NCBI GenBank assembly: GCA_039654915.1
Contig: CM077597.1
Location: forward strand, 43,436,001 to 43,500,000
Source of the DNA: Aquilaria yunnanensis
Taxonomy: Eukaryota > Streptophyta > Magnoliopsida > Malvales > Thymelaeaceae
DNA: 64,000 nucleotides
Direction: 5' to 3'
Position numbers and translations under genes: made by a program. Under the pieces are notes generated by a model. That model had not been told where the DNA came from. It made no database searches and was given only the letters and a program-made list of their open reading frames with translations. The first letter of the stretch is position 1. Every line of letters begins with the position of its first letter. Of this stretch, positions 22,901 through 34,809 are shown one piece after another.

Positions 22901-24016
22901 ATAATTGTACTTCAACATACAACTTATAGAAATCAAATTTCTACAAATGTTTGGTACATACAATACATCTATTAGATACAAATATCCAATATCTATAGGA
23001 ATCCTACATGTTCCTATGCCTTCCACTTCCAGCCTGGCATCATTTCCTACTGAAATGTGCTTAGCTCCTTTTGAGAGCTTCCTGTAGGCCACAAACCAGG
23101 ACTTCTCCCGTGCTATGTGGTCTGTTGCTCCCGAGTCTACAATCCACAAAGAATTGCACTCAGTTAGTAATGTACATGACACAACATGTACAATGGAAGT
23201 AGAAGGGTATGTATGTACCTTGGGTGGACCTTTGCAATCCTTTGCAAAGTGTCCTTTATACCCACAGTTGAAGCACTTTAGCTTGCTTATGTCCCGTTTC
23301 TTCTTGAACCTTTTCTTAGAAGCAGGAACTTTTCCCTTGCCCTTCCTTGGCCCTCCTTTTCCACCATTCTTCTTCCATCCCTTCTGGATAGAAGATGAGG
23401 CAACATATGCCTTAGAATGGTCCTTGAGGGCCATTACCTCAGCCTCAAGGAGGAGGTGACTGGCAATGTCATCAAATGACATTATTTGAGGGTTATGGCG
23501 TAAGTTGACCTTCATCAACTGCCATTCCTCATCAGGCAAGGAACGAATTATTGCTTGCACTTGTTGCTCATCAGTGAGCACATGCCCTGCCGTCTTGAGT
23601 TGGTGGATCATGCGTGACATCTCACGCAAGTGAGCACTCATAGAGTGATCAGCACGCTTCACATAATTCTCAAACCTGAGAATCATCGAGCGTTGTTTCT
23701 CTACAGAAACATCTCCATACTTGGCCTTGACAGAGTCCCATATGGCCCTGGCCCCCTCAAGCATGGAGAATTCCACCATAATCTCATCCACCATAGTGGA
23801 AAGGAGAGTGACTCTACACATAGAGTTCTTCTTTAGGAATGCCTCATAGGCAGTCTTATCCTCTCCCTCAGCAGGAGGCATGATCTCTTGAGTGAGTACA
23901 TCAAGAGTATCTTGCTCAGTTAAAATGAATTTGACTTTCTGTTGCCAAATTGAATAGTTTTCACCATCCAATTTGAGGTCACGGTTTAATTCAGCAACAA
24001 TATTCTTACAAGCCAT
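19961..24016 (-). pseudogene. C2 gag-pol polyprotein with two nonsense codons
   Basis: One frame of 1351 codons plus stop, starting MACKNIVAELNRDLK. Domains by codon number: gag about 1-200; basic Lys-rich stretch 212-245; CCHC zinc knuckle C248, C251, H256, C261; aspartic protease WIVDSGATDH (DSG 294-296); GAG-pre-integrase and HHCC with H426, H431, C457, C460; integrase Asp486, then a DD35E pair at about Asp549 and Glu585; RT with YVDDIL; RNase H with YSDADW, MEAEF and YSDSMA. The only visible damage is TGA at 22484-22486, where family context (DDYT-FTHIY) predicts Arg CGA, and TAG at 21194-21196 where LELH-MDVKTAFLNG predicts Gln CAG. Both are C to T on the coding strand. All catalytic motifs remain. 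As it stands only the gag-protease part can be made, so C2 is probably not autonomous. Confidence 0.93.
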
Positions 24017-24284
24017 CTACATTGATGCAATTCACATGTTTTAGTTCAATTTACACAACAAGACTCAACAAAGCAACATGTGTATGAAAACAACTTCTAA
24101 CATGCTCATATATGGCAAAAGAGATGCATATAACATTCGATCAGAAATATATAAACATGCCTTCATTGTTTCATACACATATCCTTTATTAACCTTCATC
24201 GAAATCATACACATATGTATGATCCTAAATCATGCTCACAACATGTAACATATACATATTCATGACCTAGGCTCTGATACCAAT
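24017..24284 (-). promoter_or_regulatory. C2 leader and primer-binding site
   Basis: 268 bp between the 5' LTR and the gag ATG. The primer-binding site TGGTATCAGAGC (minus strand, 24271-24282) is a perfect match to the initiator Met tRNA end, 2 nt from the LTR. Confidence 0.9.
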
Positions 24285-25751
24285 TGAAGATTTTCAGGAT
24301 CTCAATAATAACATACTCTTATGTTATTCATTTGTGTATATGCCACATGCATATAAGTTTTCCATACATATTGTCTCAAAAACAATATCTAGCATGCTAT
24401 TTGAGTTCAACATGAATATAGACATACTTATCCAGTCAAACAAACTTAGCATGCCACTAAGATCATTCATAAAACTTAAATCCTTAGCATGCTACTAAAG
24501 CAAGAAAGGATGCGTACCTTCCTTTTTGATAGTCTTGTGCCGAAAAGGAAAAGGAAGGACTTGATCTTAGAGATACGCCTTGAGGCTTGAATTGAGATGA
24601 AGAATCTCAATGTAATTCCACCCACAATGCTCTAAGAAAGTGTCTAATATTTCGGCTCTTTAAAGGAATGAAAGGAGGAATTTTTCTCTCAAGAAAAATG
24701 GTGCAAATTGAGTGTAAAATTCGTACCCACAATGGCCAGCCACTAAAGGCTATTTATAGATGACCAAAAGGCACACCTTTACACCAAGAAAGGTGTCCTT
24801 TAAGCCAAAGAACACTTCCTTTGGCTAAGGGTCATGTATGGTGGCGAAAATACATGTCTTTTAGCCAAGGAACACTTCCTTTGGCCTATAACCACCCATA
24901 ACTACCTTATGGGCGAAAATACATGTCTTTTAAGTCAAGGAACACTTCCTTTGGCCTATAACCACCCATAACTACCTTATGGGCGAAAATACATGTCTTT
25001 TAAGTCTAAAGGACATCACATTTGGTGCAATAACCACCTCAACCACCTCCATGGCCGAACATACATGTCCTTTAAAGTCAAAGGACATCACTCTTGGTGC
25101 TATAAGCACCCTATGGCCGAATATACATGTCCATTCACCCAAGGAACACTTCCTTTGGATGAAAGGACATGTTCTTTTAGCCAAGAGTTATTTCTTTTGA
25201 TGAAGAGACATACCTTTACACAAAAGATGTGTCTCTTGGTGGTTTTGAGCTAAAAACAAGGTGAGCTGGCACAAAGCTAGCTCAATATGCTACTTATGCA
25301 CCATTGAGCTCCTTTGAGCTCCAACCTGGCACCATGAACTAAGGTCCAGCTCCAAGAACTGACCTTGAGCTGGAGTTAGCTGCTTTCAGCTGAAGTAAAC
25401 TGAAGTCCAGCTACACTCAGCTACCAAAAGCTGAAGTGAGCTGACTTGAGCTAAAGTCCAGCTACATTCAGCTACCATAAGCTGAAGTGAGCTGACTTGA
25501 GCTTACTTGAGCTAACTTGAGCTGAAGTCCAGCTACATTCAGCTACCATAAGCTGAAGTGAGCTGACTTGAGCTGACTTGAGCTAACTTGAGCTGAAGTC
25601 CAGCTACTTTGAGCTACTTATAGCTGAAGTGAGCTGACTTGAGCTAAGGGGAGCTACTTCTAGCTGCCTTAGATACCTTTTCAAGCTATAGTTAGCTCAA
25701 CGAGCTCAAATCCTATCTTAAAAGGATCTTGGTGCGCCAAGAATTCCAACA
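24285..25751 (-). repeat. C2 5' LTR
   Basis: 1467 bp, same length as the 3' LTR and almost identical. A TATA-like TATAAATA lies on the minus strand at 24751-24758, about 1 kb from the LTR start and 470 bp from its inner end, a plausible promoter of the element. Confidence 0.95.
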
Positions 25752-25756
25752 TTATT

Positions 25757-26236
25757 TTCGTTCAAATCCTATTTAGATACATTATTTAGGAAGTTATTTA
25801 GGCTATGGAATAGTTTTAAATCATTTTGGGCAAGTGGCATACGCTGCATTCATTAAACTTGTTCAAACTAGGAATTAGAGTCCTAATTTGACTAGGATTT
25901 CCTATGTCTTTGTATCTAGGATTCCTAAGGGGTTTAGGCTGCGAATTTTGCCCAGATTTTAACCCTAGTTTAGGCCTATATAAAGGCACATATTTTGGAT
26001 GTAAACACGAAAAAATTTTGAAATAATATTGCTCTTTGGAGAGGTTTTCTCTTTGGTTCTTTGTGGACTACCTTGGTGCACAAGTGTGCTTGTGTTCTTG
26101 GAGTTTTATACTTCTCATTTCTAATCACAGGTTGATTAGGGGTGGGGGTTTCAAATCCAGTCTCTTTGATGTCTTGTGGAGCTTGAAAACATCTTGGGCA
26201 CGTTTCATGGTCTTTATACCATCGGGGTTCGCATCA
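25757..26236 (+). repeat. CRM-1 5' LTR, right part
   Basis: Remaining 480 bp of the 5' LTR after the C2 insertion. Contains TATATAAA at 25977-25984 in a context shared by all LTRs of this family (GGCCTATATAAAGGCAC). Ends GGGGTTCGCATCA. The insertion of C2 separates this promoter from the upstream U3 part. Confidence 0.92.
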
Positions 26237-26238
26237 GT

Positions 26239-26251
26239 TGGTATCAGAGCC
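26239..26251 (+). promoter_or_regulatory. Primer-binding site of CRM-1
   Basis: TGGTATCAGAGCC, 2 nt downstream of the 5' LTR end; perfect match to initiator Met tRNA. Confidence 0.9.
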
Positions 26252-27131
26252 ACAAGTTCCATTGAAGGACATATCTTTGTGTTCTTGATTTAGCTTCGGT
26301 TTTCTTTCAATTTTGTCCAGTAATTTCGTATCTTAATTCTCTGTTTTAATCCATTTTCTTCTTGTTTTAGGTCTGTCTTTTTTTGTTCCATCCTTGTTCA
26401 AATCCGAAAGTCATAAAAACAACAAAAAGAAGTCAATCCATGTCACCTTGTGTTCTCGGTTTCAACTTTTTGTTCTTGTTTAATTCTTATCTTTCTGTTT
26501 CGTGTCCAGCCCTATTAATCTTTCTTGTTTTCATTGTTTCCAGCATCCTTGAGTCAAGAAAACAACCAAAAAAGAAGGATCCAAATTCAGGAAGTTTCGG
26601 TACAACCAAAGTTGTTTCAAATTGTGCCAATTTCACTAGTTTCTTGTTTTGTCTGAAAAGAATTATAACTTTTTGTCTTTGGCAGCAAGGAACTTGAAGG
26701 AGAAAGTTGTTTTAGTATCAAAACAGCAAGCAAAAAAAAAAAAGAAAAGAGAGAACAAAGAAAAGAACAGAAAAGAACCAAGGAAAGAGCTTGCAAAAGA
26801 AAGAAGTTTTTCTCAAAATTGTTGGAAGTTCTTGTGCCCGAAACCTATCCCATTGTTTTTAAGCCCAAAAAGCTTTCTTTGTGGTTCTTGTGATCATTAA
26901 TTGCAAGGGCCTCTTAGAGTCTTTAAAGCTTGTTTAGCCCACCTCTTTTGGAGTCAAAATAGTTCTTCAAAAATTCAAGTTTTCTTGTGTGTTTTGAGGA
27001 TAGTCTTCTTAGAACTTTTGAGAACTCTTTGAATAGCAATATCTCACTAACAAATTAAGTGTTTGAGTGTTCATCTTTTGAGTGAAACACGTGAGGTGAG
27101 TGCTTGTGAGGATCTTTGAATTTTCAGGAGT
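26252..27131 (+). other. CRM-1 untranslated leader
   Basis: About 880 bp between primer-binding site and gag. It is noncoding, with a poly-A run near 26731-26745 and an A/G-rich tract to about 26815. The leader ends TTTTCAGGAGT just before the gag ATG; the same is true in CRM-2. I see no structured element by eye. Confidence 0.75.
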
Positions 27132-30100
27132 ATGGAGGGCCAAGAGGATAGGAGGGTGGAAGTGAAACACAATGAGGAGCCTACCATGAGAGAATTTCAA
27201 GAAACTCTTAATAGATTTGTGGGGAGGATTGAGGACATTGACTTGAGATTGCCAAACAGACCAAATCCTATTTTGCAACCAAGGAGAGGACCAAGGAGAG
27301 AAGAACCCGTGGAGGAAGGACATTGGCATGACCATGGGCTTCCAAGGAGGGGGGAGCCAAGAGAGGATAACAACCTAAATTCCATCAAGCTTACCATTCC
27401 ACCTTTCCAAGGGAGGAGTGATCCGGATGCATATTGGGAGTGGGAGCAAAAGATTGAGATGTTGTTTGAGTGCCATCACTATTCTGAGGAAAAGAAAGTT
27501 AAATTGGCTACTATTGAATTCACTGATTATGCTCTTGTATGGTGGAACCAGGTTGTCACTTCTAGGAGGAGGAATGAGGAGGAACCCATCAATACATGGA
27601 GAGCTCTTAAAGCCATGATGAGAAGGAGATTTGTCCCAAGTTACTACTATAGAGATCAACACCTCAAACTTCAAAGGCTTGTGCAAGGCCAAAGGAGTGT
27701 GGAGGACTATCACAAGGATTTGGAGATGACACTAATGTGAGCCAATATCATTGAGGATGAGGAGGCTACCATTGCTAGATTCATCAATGGCCTTAACCAT
27801 GAGATTTCCAACAAAGTGGAGATGGTGCCATATGTCAACATGGAGGATTTGCCTCACCATGCCACCAAGGCCGAAAGAATCATCAAGAGGTCTAAGGCAT
27901 CTAAGATGGCTCAAGGAGGGAGTTCCACATGGAGGGGAACATGGAGCAAGGAGGCACCAAAGCCAAGAATGGAGGCTACCAAGGGAAGCATGTCTCGGCC
28001 TCAACAAGACAAACCCAAGGTGCCACCCAAAGATGTGCCAAAGTCAAGGGAGATTGAGTGCTTCAAGTGTAGAGGCAAGGGGCACTACATGAGAGATTGT
28101 CCTAACAAAAAGGTGATGATTCTCAAAGATGATGGTGAGATCACATCTGAGGAGGAAGATGCCATGGAGGAGACCCCACCATTGGAGGAGGATGAGCAAG
28201 ACACACTTGGGCCCGAGGAGGGTGACTTTGCTTTTGTTGCTAGGAGAGCTCTAAGTGTGCAAGCCAAGGAGGAGGCCAATCAAAGGGAGTGCATCTTTCA
28301 CACTAGATGCCGAATTAAAGATCAAGTGTGCAGCCTCATTGTTGATGGAGGGAGTTGCACCAATGTAGCAAGTTCAACCATGGTGGAGAAATTGAAGATT
28401 CCAACACAAAAACACCCACAACCATATAAGCTTCAATGGTTGAATGATGCCGGGGAGGTAAAAGTGGTAAAACAAGTTTCGGTTCACTTTAAGATTGGTA
28501 CTTACCATGATCAAGTTCTTTGTGATGTTGTTCCTATGCATGCTTGCCATATTTTGCTTGGAAGGCCGTCGCAATTTGACAGGAAGGTCATACATGATGG
28601 AGAGAAAAACTTGTACTCATTTGTCCATGAAGGAAGGCCGGTTACACTTAGTCCACTTTCACCACAACAAGTTTTGGAGGATCAAAGGAAACTTCAAAGT
28701 ATGGTTGAGAGAAAAATAAATGAGGGGAAAGTTGAGGGCAAGAGTGAAGAGGGGAAAGCCAAGAGACAAAATGAGAGAATAGGTTAGGTGAGTGACCATG
28801 AGGGGAAGAAGAGTGGAGAGTTCCCGAGAGAAAAGAATGAGAGGAAGTTGAGTGGCAAAAAAGAGTGCTATATTGCTAAAATGAGTGATGTGAGGAAAGC
28901 CATTCAAGCACAAAGACCAGTGCTTCTTTTAATTTACAAAGAATCTTTACTTGTTGTCAATGATCTAACACATCTTCCTAGTGTTGTTGTGTCTTTGTTG
29001 CAGGACTTTGAAGATGTTTTCCCTGAAGATCCGAGGGGTTTGCCTCCAATTAGAGGCATTGAGCATCAAATAGACCTAGTCCCGGGAGCACCAATTCCAA
29101 ATAGGCCAGCCTATAGAACCAATCCTGAGGAGACTAAAGAGATTGAGAAGCAAGTAAAGGAGTTGTTGGACAAAGGCCTTGTGAGGGAAAGTTTGAGTCC
29201 TTGTGTCGTGCCTGTACTTTTGGTGCCAAAGGAGGATGGCTCATGGTGCATGTGCATGGATTGTAGGCCTGTCAACATGATCACTGTAAAGTATAGACAT
29301 CCTATTCCTAGACTTGATGATATGCTTGATGAGTTGTATGGTTCTACTTTGTTTTCAAAGATTGATTTAAAAAGTGGGTACCATCAAATTAGAATGAGGG
29401 AAGGGGATGAATGGAAAACTGCTTTCAAAACCAAGTTTGGACTTTATGAATGGTTAGTTATGCCTTTTAGACTAACTAATGCTCCTAGTACTTTCATGAG
29501 ACTTATGAATCATGTCTTGCGTGACTTCATTGGAAAGTTTATTGTTGTGTACTTTGATGATATCCTAGTATATAGCAAGAACTTATAAGAGCATGTTGGA
29601 CACCTCACACAAGTACTAAGCACCTTAAAAGGACAAAAGTTGTATGCTAACTTGAAGAAGTGCTCTTTTTGTGTTGACAAAGTTGTTTTCCTTGGATTTG
29701 TTGTGAGTTCACATGGAATTGAGGTAGATCAAGAGAAGGTGAGAGCCATACACGAATGGCCGACGCTAACATCCATTATTGAGGTGAGATCATTCCATGG
29801 GTTAGCTAGCTTCTATAGGAGGTTTGTTAGAAATTTTTCTACCATTGCTGCACCTCTAACTGAAGTTATAAAGAAGAATGTGGGATTTAAGTGGGGAAAA
29901 GCTCAAGAAGATGCTTTCAGGTTGTTAAAAGACAAGTTATGCCATGTACCACTTTTAGCTTTGCCTAACTTTGCTAATACTTTTGAAGTTGAGTGTGATG
30001 CTTCAGGTATAGGCATTGGAGCTGTGTTGATGCAAGGAGGCCGCCCCATTGCATACTTTAGTGAGAAGTTGAATGGTGCTAGCTTGAACTATCCCGCATA

Positions 30101-31895
30101 TGACAAGGAGCTCTATGCTTTGGTAAGAGCTTTGGAGACTTGGCAACATTATTTGTGGCCAAGAGAGTTTGTGATTCACACTGATCACCAAGCCCTTTAG
30201 TTTCTTAGTGGGCAAGGTAAGTTGAATAGAAGGCATGCTAAATGGGTAGAGTTTATTGAGTCATTCCCATATGTTATCAAATACAAGCAAGGTAAGGATA
30301 ATATAGTGGCAGATGCACTTCCAAGAAGGTATGCTTTACTTTTGGCTTTAGATGCAAAATTTTTGGGTTTTGAACACTTGAAGGATTTGTATGCTAGTGA
30401 TGACGATTTCGGTGAGATTTATTCTAAGTGTTCTAAGTTTGCTTTTGAGAAGTTCTACCAAGTTAATGGCTTTCTTTTCAAAGAAAACAGGTTGTGCATA
30501 CCAAAGACATCTTTGAGGGAATTGCTCACAAAGGAAGCTCATTGTGGAGGACTTATGGGTCACTTTGGACAAGCCAAGACTTTGCATACTTTGAAGGAAC
30601 ATTACCATTGGCCGAATATGGTAAAGGATGTGAAGAAGGTATGTGAGCAATGCATTGCATGTAGGAAGGCAAAATCCACTCACACTTCACATGGGTTATA
30701 CACACCACTTCCTACACCTAGTCATCCATGGGTAGATATTTCTATGGACTTCATTGTTGGATTGCCTAGGACTAAAGGAAACCGTGACTCAATCTTTGTT
30801 GTTGTTGATAGGTTTTCTAAGATGGCTCATTTTATTCCATGCAATAAAACTGATGATGCTATTCATGTGGCTGAATTGTTTTTCAAAGAAATTGTTAGAC
30901 TTCATGGTGTTCCTAGAACAATAGTTTCGGATAGAGATACTAAGTTTCTAAGCCACTTTTGGAGGACTTTGTGGGGTAAGTTAGGAACTAAGCTTTTGTT
31001 TTCTACATCTTGTCACCCACAAACTGATGGGCAAACTGAGGTAACTAATAGGACTTTAGGTTCCATGCTTAGGGCTATCATTGGTAAAAATTTGAAAGCT
31101 TGGGAAGATTGTTTGCCTCATGTAGAATTTGCTTATAATAGATCCATGCATTCTACTACTAATTTGTCACCTTTTGAGATTGTTTATGGTTTTAATCCTT
31201 TAACTCCATTGGATCTTTTACCATTACCTACTCATGAGGTATCTAGTTTGGATGGTAGTAAGAAGGCCGAGAGCATCAAGAAGTTGCATGAGAAGGTTAA
31301 GCAACAAATTGAACTCAAAAATCAACAAGTTGCTAAAAAAGCCAATCAAGGCCGAAGGAGAGTTGTGTTTGAGCCTGGAGATTGGGTTTGGTTATACATG
31401 AGAAAAGAAAGATTTCCAGCTGCAAGGAGGACTAAGCTTCATCCAAGAGGAGATGGTCCATTCCAAGTCATTAAAAAGATCAATGACAATGCATACATGC
31501 TAGACTTGCCGGGTGAGTATAATGCGAGTGCTACTTTTAATGTTTCTGATTTGTCTCTGTTTGAACATGCAGATTCATGGACGAATCCGTCTAAGGAGGG
31601 GGGAGTTGATATGATCAAGGAAGGCACACATGGAGAAGGCAAGGACCCATTGAAGGTTTCTAGTGGACCTATGACAAGGAAGAAAGCTAAGGAGCTCTCA
31701 AGTGCACTACAAGGCTTTGTTTCAAGTTTCTTCATGGAGAATGGACATGGAACTTCACAAGGAGCTGCTGGGACTTTCAAGACACCATATGGACATGATG
31801 GATATGCTTGGTACTCAGTTCTGGAGTGCTTAGATAAGTCACAAAACAAGGACACCAAGGACACCACTCAAAGTGCACCATTTGAGCCACCTTAA
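27132..31895 (+). pseudogene. CRM-1 gag-pol polyprotein with four in-frame stops
   Basis: Same frame throughout from MEGQEDRR to the stop at 31893-31895, 1587 codons plus stop, the same length as the intact CRM-2 protein. Interrupted by TGA at 27738-27740 (CGA in CRM-2), TAG at 28785-28787, TAA at 29586-29588 (GAA in CRM-2) and TAG at 30198-30200 (AAG in CRM-2). There are no frameshifts. Order: gag core ([19 protein letters not shown]), CCHC knuckle ([14 protein letters not shown]), protease IVDGGSC, RT with [10 protein letters not shown], RNase H ([10 protein letters not shown]), integrase HHCC and DD35E, GPY/F-type tail, then a tail encoded inside the 3' LTR. Catalytic residues are kept, so decay looks neutral and recent. 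Confidence 0.93.
31593..31606 (+). promoter_or_regulatory. Polypurine tract of CRM-1
   Basis: AAGGAGGGGGGAGT directly before the TGATATG start of the 3' LTR. The tract lies inside the coding frame, where it specifies Lys-Glu-Gly-Gly-Val, so it serves as both primer and coding sequence. Confidence 0.88.
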
Positions 31896-32589
31896 GTGTT
31901 CTTGATCCATTTTGTGTCCACAAGCTGGATTTGTGAGCTCTAACTTTCTAGACCTTCATTACCACATCTAAGATGAAGATTAATGCCATTGGAACTCAAA
32001 GATTCAAGCTTGGAGCTAAAGATACAAGAGAGAACCTTAAAGTGCCCAAAATGCACCCAAAAAGGCTATTTGGGAGTTTTCGGGTTTAATCTTGTTTTTA
32101 TATTTCATTTTCGTTCAAATCCTATTTAGAGACATTATTTAGGAATTTATTTAGGCTATGGAATAGTTTTAAATCGTTTTGGGCAAGTGGCATATGCTGC
32201 ATTCATTAAACTTGTTCAAACTAGGAATTAGAGTCCTAATTTGACTAGGATTTCCTATGTCTTTGTATCTAGGATTCCTAAGGGGTTTAGGCTGCGAATT
32301 TTGCCCAGATTTTAACCCTAGTTTAGGCCTATATAAAGGCACATATTTTGGATGTAAACACAAAAAAATTTCGAAATAATATTGCTCTTTGGAGAGGTTT
32401 TCTCTTTGGTTCTTTGTGGACTACCTTGGTGCACAAGTGTGCTTGTGTTCTTGGAGTTCTATACTTCTTGTTTCTAATCACAGGTTGATTAGGGGTGGGG
32501 GTTTCAAATCCAGTATCTTTGATGTCTTGTGGAGCTTGAAAACATCTTGGGCGCGTTTCATGGTCTTTATACCATCGGGGTTCGCATCA
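31607..32589 (+). repeat. CRM-1 3' LTR
   Basis: 983 bp, TGATATGATC to TTCGCATCA. TATATAAA at 32330-32337. The first 289 bp encode the end of the polyprotein. About 2-2.5% different from the 5' LTR by eye. Confidence 0.94.
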
Positions 32590-32594
32590 CCTTA

Positions 32595-33392
32595 CCTATC
32601 ATGATGTTGTTCAGAATGCTTTACTTGTGGAATTGGAAGAGTATGAAAGTAAATGGTTTCCTAGTGGACCAGGAGAGACCATCCAGGCTAAAAGACTGCA
32701 AAAGCCAATGAAAGGTAAGGACACTGCCAAATTTGGCAAAACTAGTATGGATGGCAAGGCCAAGAGTAAGTTTCTTGGCCCAAGGTGTCCTTGATGCAAG
32801 AAATTCCATGGCAAGAAGCTATGTTACTTTGAGACACAACCATGTCTTAGATGTGGTTCTTTGGATCACTAGATCAAAGACTGCCCTTTGGTACAAAGAA
32901 TAAGGCAACACGAGCAAGGCCAAAATAGACCTAATTTGCCAACTGCCAAAGGTGTTCAGTGAAGAAGTGCTCCAACAGTACCAAGGCCATATGTGCAGGG
33001 AGCTAGAAGAGTATTCCATATTGACAAAGGAGAGACATCCCAACAAAGGGCACTTAGAGGTAACATTTATTTAAATGGTATGTTTGTTAGTGCATTGTTT
33101 GATACTGGTGCCTTAGTGTCCATTGTGGCTACGAAGTCAGCTAAATCTATAAAATTGCCTATTTAATTCATGCCTAACATATCGTTAATAAGAACAATGA
33201 GTAGTCAATGTCTTTTCACTAATGAACTAGTTAAGGACTATGAGCTAGAAGTAGGAAAGGCTAAGATTATGACTAATCTGCTAGTATTGAATATTCCACA
33301 ATATGATATTGTTTTGGGTATGAATTGGTTGGGTATGCATGGTATAAAGATTGATTGTGCTAAAAGAGAAATCACATTGCCTAGTAATGAAG
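32595..33392 (+). pseudogene. G1 gag C-terminal part and protease
   Basis: Continues the gag reading broken at 16702 (YHDVVQNALLVELEEYESKW). Then zinc-knuckle-like Cys/His segments (CKKFHGKKLCYF, CLRCGSLDH with a stop where the next residue is expected, then KDCPLVQ), and a pepsin-type retroviral protease with ALFDTGALVSIVA near 33090-33130. The open stretch from 33170 gives the second half of the protease (DIVLGMNWLGMHGIKIDC). Several stops are present. The frame is cut by S2 at 33392 and resumes at 34810. Confidence 0.85.
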
Positions 33393-34804
33393 TGTTAGTG
33401 TTGTGGCCAAAAGCTAATCATGACATGATTATATTTTTGCACATTGAGTCATGATATTTTATTAAGGCATTAATCCAACAATTATGTTTGTTGTTTTGTT
33501 TCTGCGTAACGTAATAAACATAATTGTAACCCTAGAATAATGATATTCTCAAACGTCCCTAGTCTAGTATTATTGTGGAGCGGGTTGCAATAATACATAA
33601 TGACTAGCATATGTGGAGACTAATATGAGATATGTAGTTTACATATGGGTACAAGTTGGAGAATTTGTGTACTGGACCAACCCACCATGAGAACACTACA
33701 TGGATCGTTACATGAGTGTCATAAGTGATTCTCATAGTGATCATGGTGTATGTAGTCCTTTGACCTAAGGTCATCAAGGTTCACTACATGTGAGTCACAT
33801 ACTTTCATACTTTCATTTGTTGCTCGTAACTGAGTGAACTTGAAGGAGGTCATTGGGAATGTCACATATCATGAGGAGGGATTTGTACGATCAAGATGGG
33901 ATTTGTCCTTCCTATGTAACGGGAGTGATATCTTCGGGCCCCTTGATAGAGTGAGACTTAGAAAATGCATGAGAATGTTCAGATGAGTTCATGTATGATA
34001 TCAATGTCATCAGTTTAAGTTAGTCTACTCGGTAATCAAGAAACCAAAGATTGGGCTATACGAGAGTGACATTTCATGTCTCGTGCTTAGTCTTGATGTC
34101 ATGGACAAAGGGAAAATGGCATATATTGGTAATGATCATGAAGGTTTAGTCAAATCACTGACAATCTTGTCACTTGGGTAGCAATGATGTGTTGCTAGAC
34201 ACCGCTCATTACTTATGATCACAAATGTGATTGATGATCATTGCCAACGTGGTAAGAGACTATTGGGTCACAGACATAGAGCTATTTGGATCATTAGAGT
34301 GCATGGGCTAATTATTTGGGTTATGGTTTCACAATAATTTTGAATTAATAATGGGTCCAAAAGTTAAGCCATTTTTAAGCCCAAAATTGAAGCTTAATTG
34401 GATTAGGGCTTTGAAACCCATTGGGCCTGGAAGTTGAGTCTCACTATAAATACAACTTTTAGTTAGAAATTCACAGCTTCTTGCCCTAGCCTCCCAAAAG
34501 GACAACCACACTCTTCTCTCGCACTTCCTTAGAGGATGCAAGCTAGCACTGCGAGCGCAAGAGAAATGCATTTGCCAGGATATGGTGGAAGAGTGGTGAT
34601 CCCGAGAGGCTCGTGTGGATACCATAGAGAGCTTGAACACGTTAGCTGTTCAAGTTTTTTTATTCAACTCTACAGTTGGATGAAAGATCTCAACCAAAAA
34701 TTAGGTATGAAAATTTTTGAACACCTGGTTTACCCCGTTTCACTTGGATCCTGGAGGGTTTCGGTTAAATTCTGCTGCGCTTGTTTGGCTCCCAAAACCC
34801 AACA
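33393..34804 (+). repeat. S2, solo LTR of the C1 copia family
   Basis: 1412 bp from TGTTAGTGTTGTG to CCCAACA with perfect TSD TGAAG (33388-33392 and 34805-34809). It has no internal region. The G1 reading frame before and after the LTR joins in the same protein block, which confirms the boundaries. TATAAATA at 34445-34452. Clearly homologous to S1 but diverged. Confidence 0.94.
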
Positions 34805-34809
34805 TGAAG

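Larger units (their letters stand above)
17206..25751 (-). mobile_element. C2, young full-length Ty1/copia element
   Basis: An 8546-bp element inserted in the CRM-1 5' LTR with perfect TSD TTATT (17201-17205 and 25752-25756). Both LTRs are 1467 bp, TGAAG to CCAACA in plus orientation, and I find only two differences between them. It has primer-binding site, polypurine tract, and one continuous gag-pol frame of 1351 codons interrupted only by two nonsense codons. It is the youngest insertion in the window. A 1.28-kb noncoding stretch lies between the pol stop and the 3' LTR. Confidence 0.96.
16703..32589 (+). mobile_element. CRM-1, gypsy element with decayed gag-pol (hosts C2)
   Basis: A complete insertion in G1 gag with perfect TSD CCTTA (16698-16702 and 32590-32594). 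LTRs run TGATATGATC to TTCGCATCA. The 5' LTR is split by C2; without C2 and its TSD copy it is 983 bp, equal to the 3' LTR. I count roughly 20-25 differences between the pair (about 2-2.5%). The gag-pol frame extends 289 nt into the 3' LTR. Such overlap and the domain order fit the CRM branch of chromoviruses, but the clade call is by resemblance only. Confidence 0.92.

Noticed and set aside
19961..24016. Pararetrovirus (caulimovirid) integration
   Set aside because: Domain order is protease, integrase, RT, RNase H with LTRs and a TSD, which is Ty1/copia; no movement protein or virus-type gene order is seen anywhere in the window.
24271..24282. tRNA-like sequences next to LTRs
   Set aside because: These are primer-binding sites of about 12 nt complementary to initiator Met tRNA; there is no tRNA gene.
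26730..26815. A/G-rich tract in the CRM leaders as a microsatellite of interest
   Set aside because: The tract is conserved as part of the leader in CRM-1, CRM-2 and N1 and varies only in homopolymer length.
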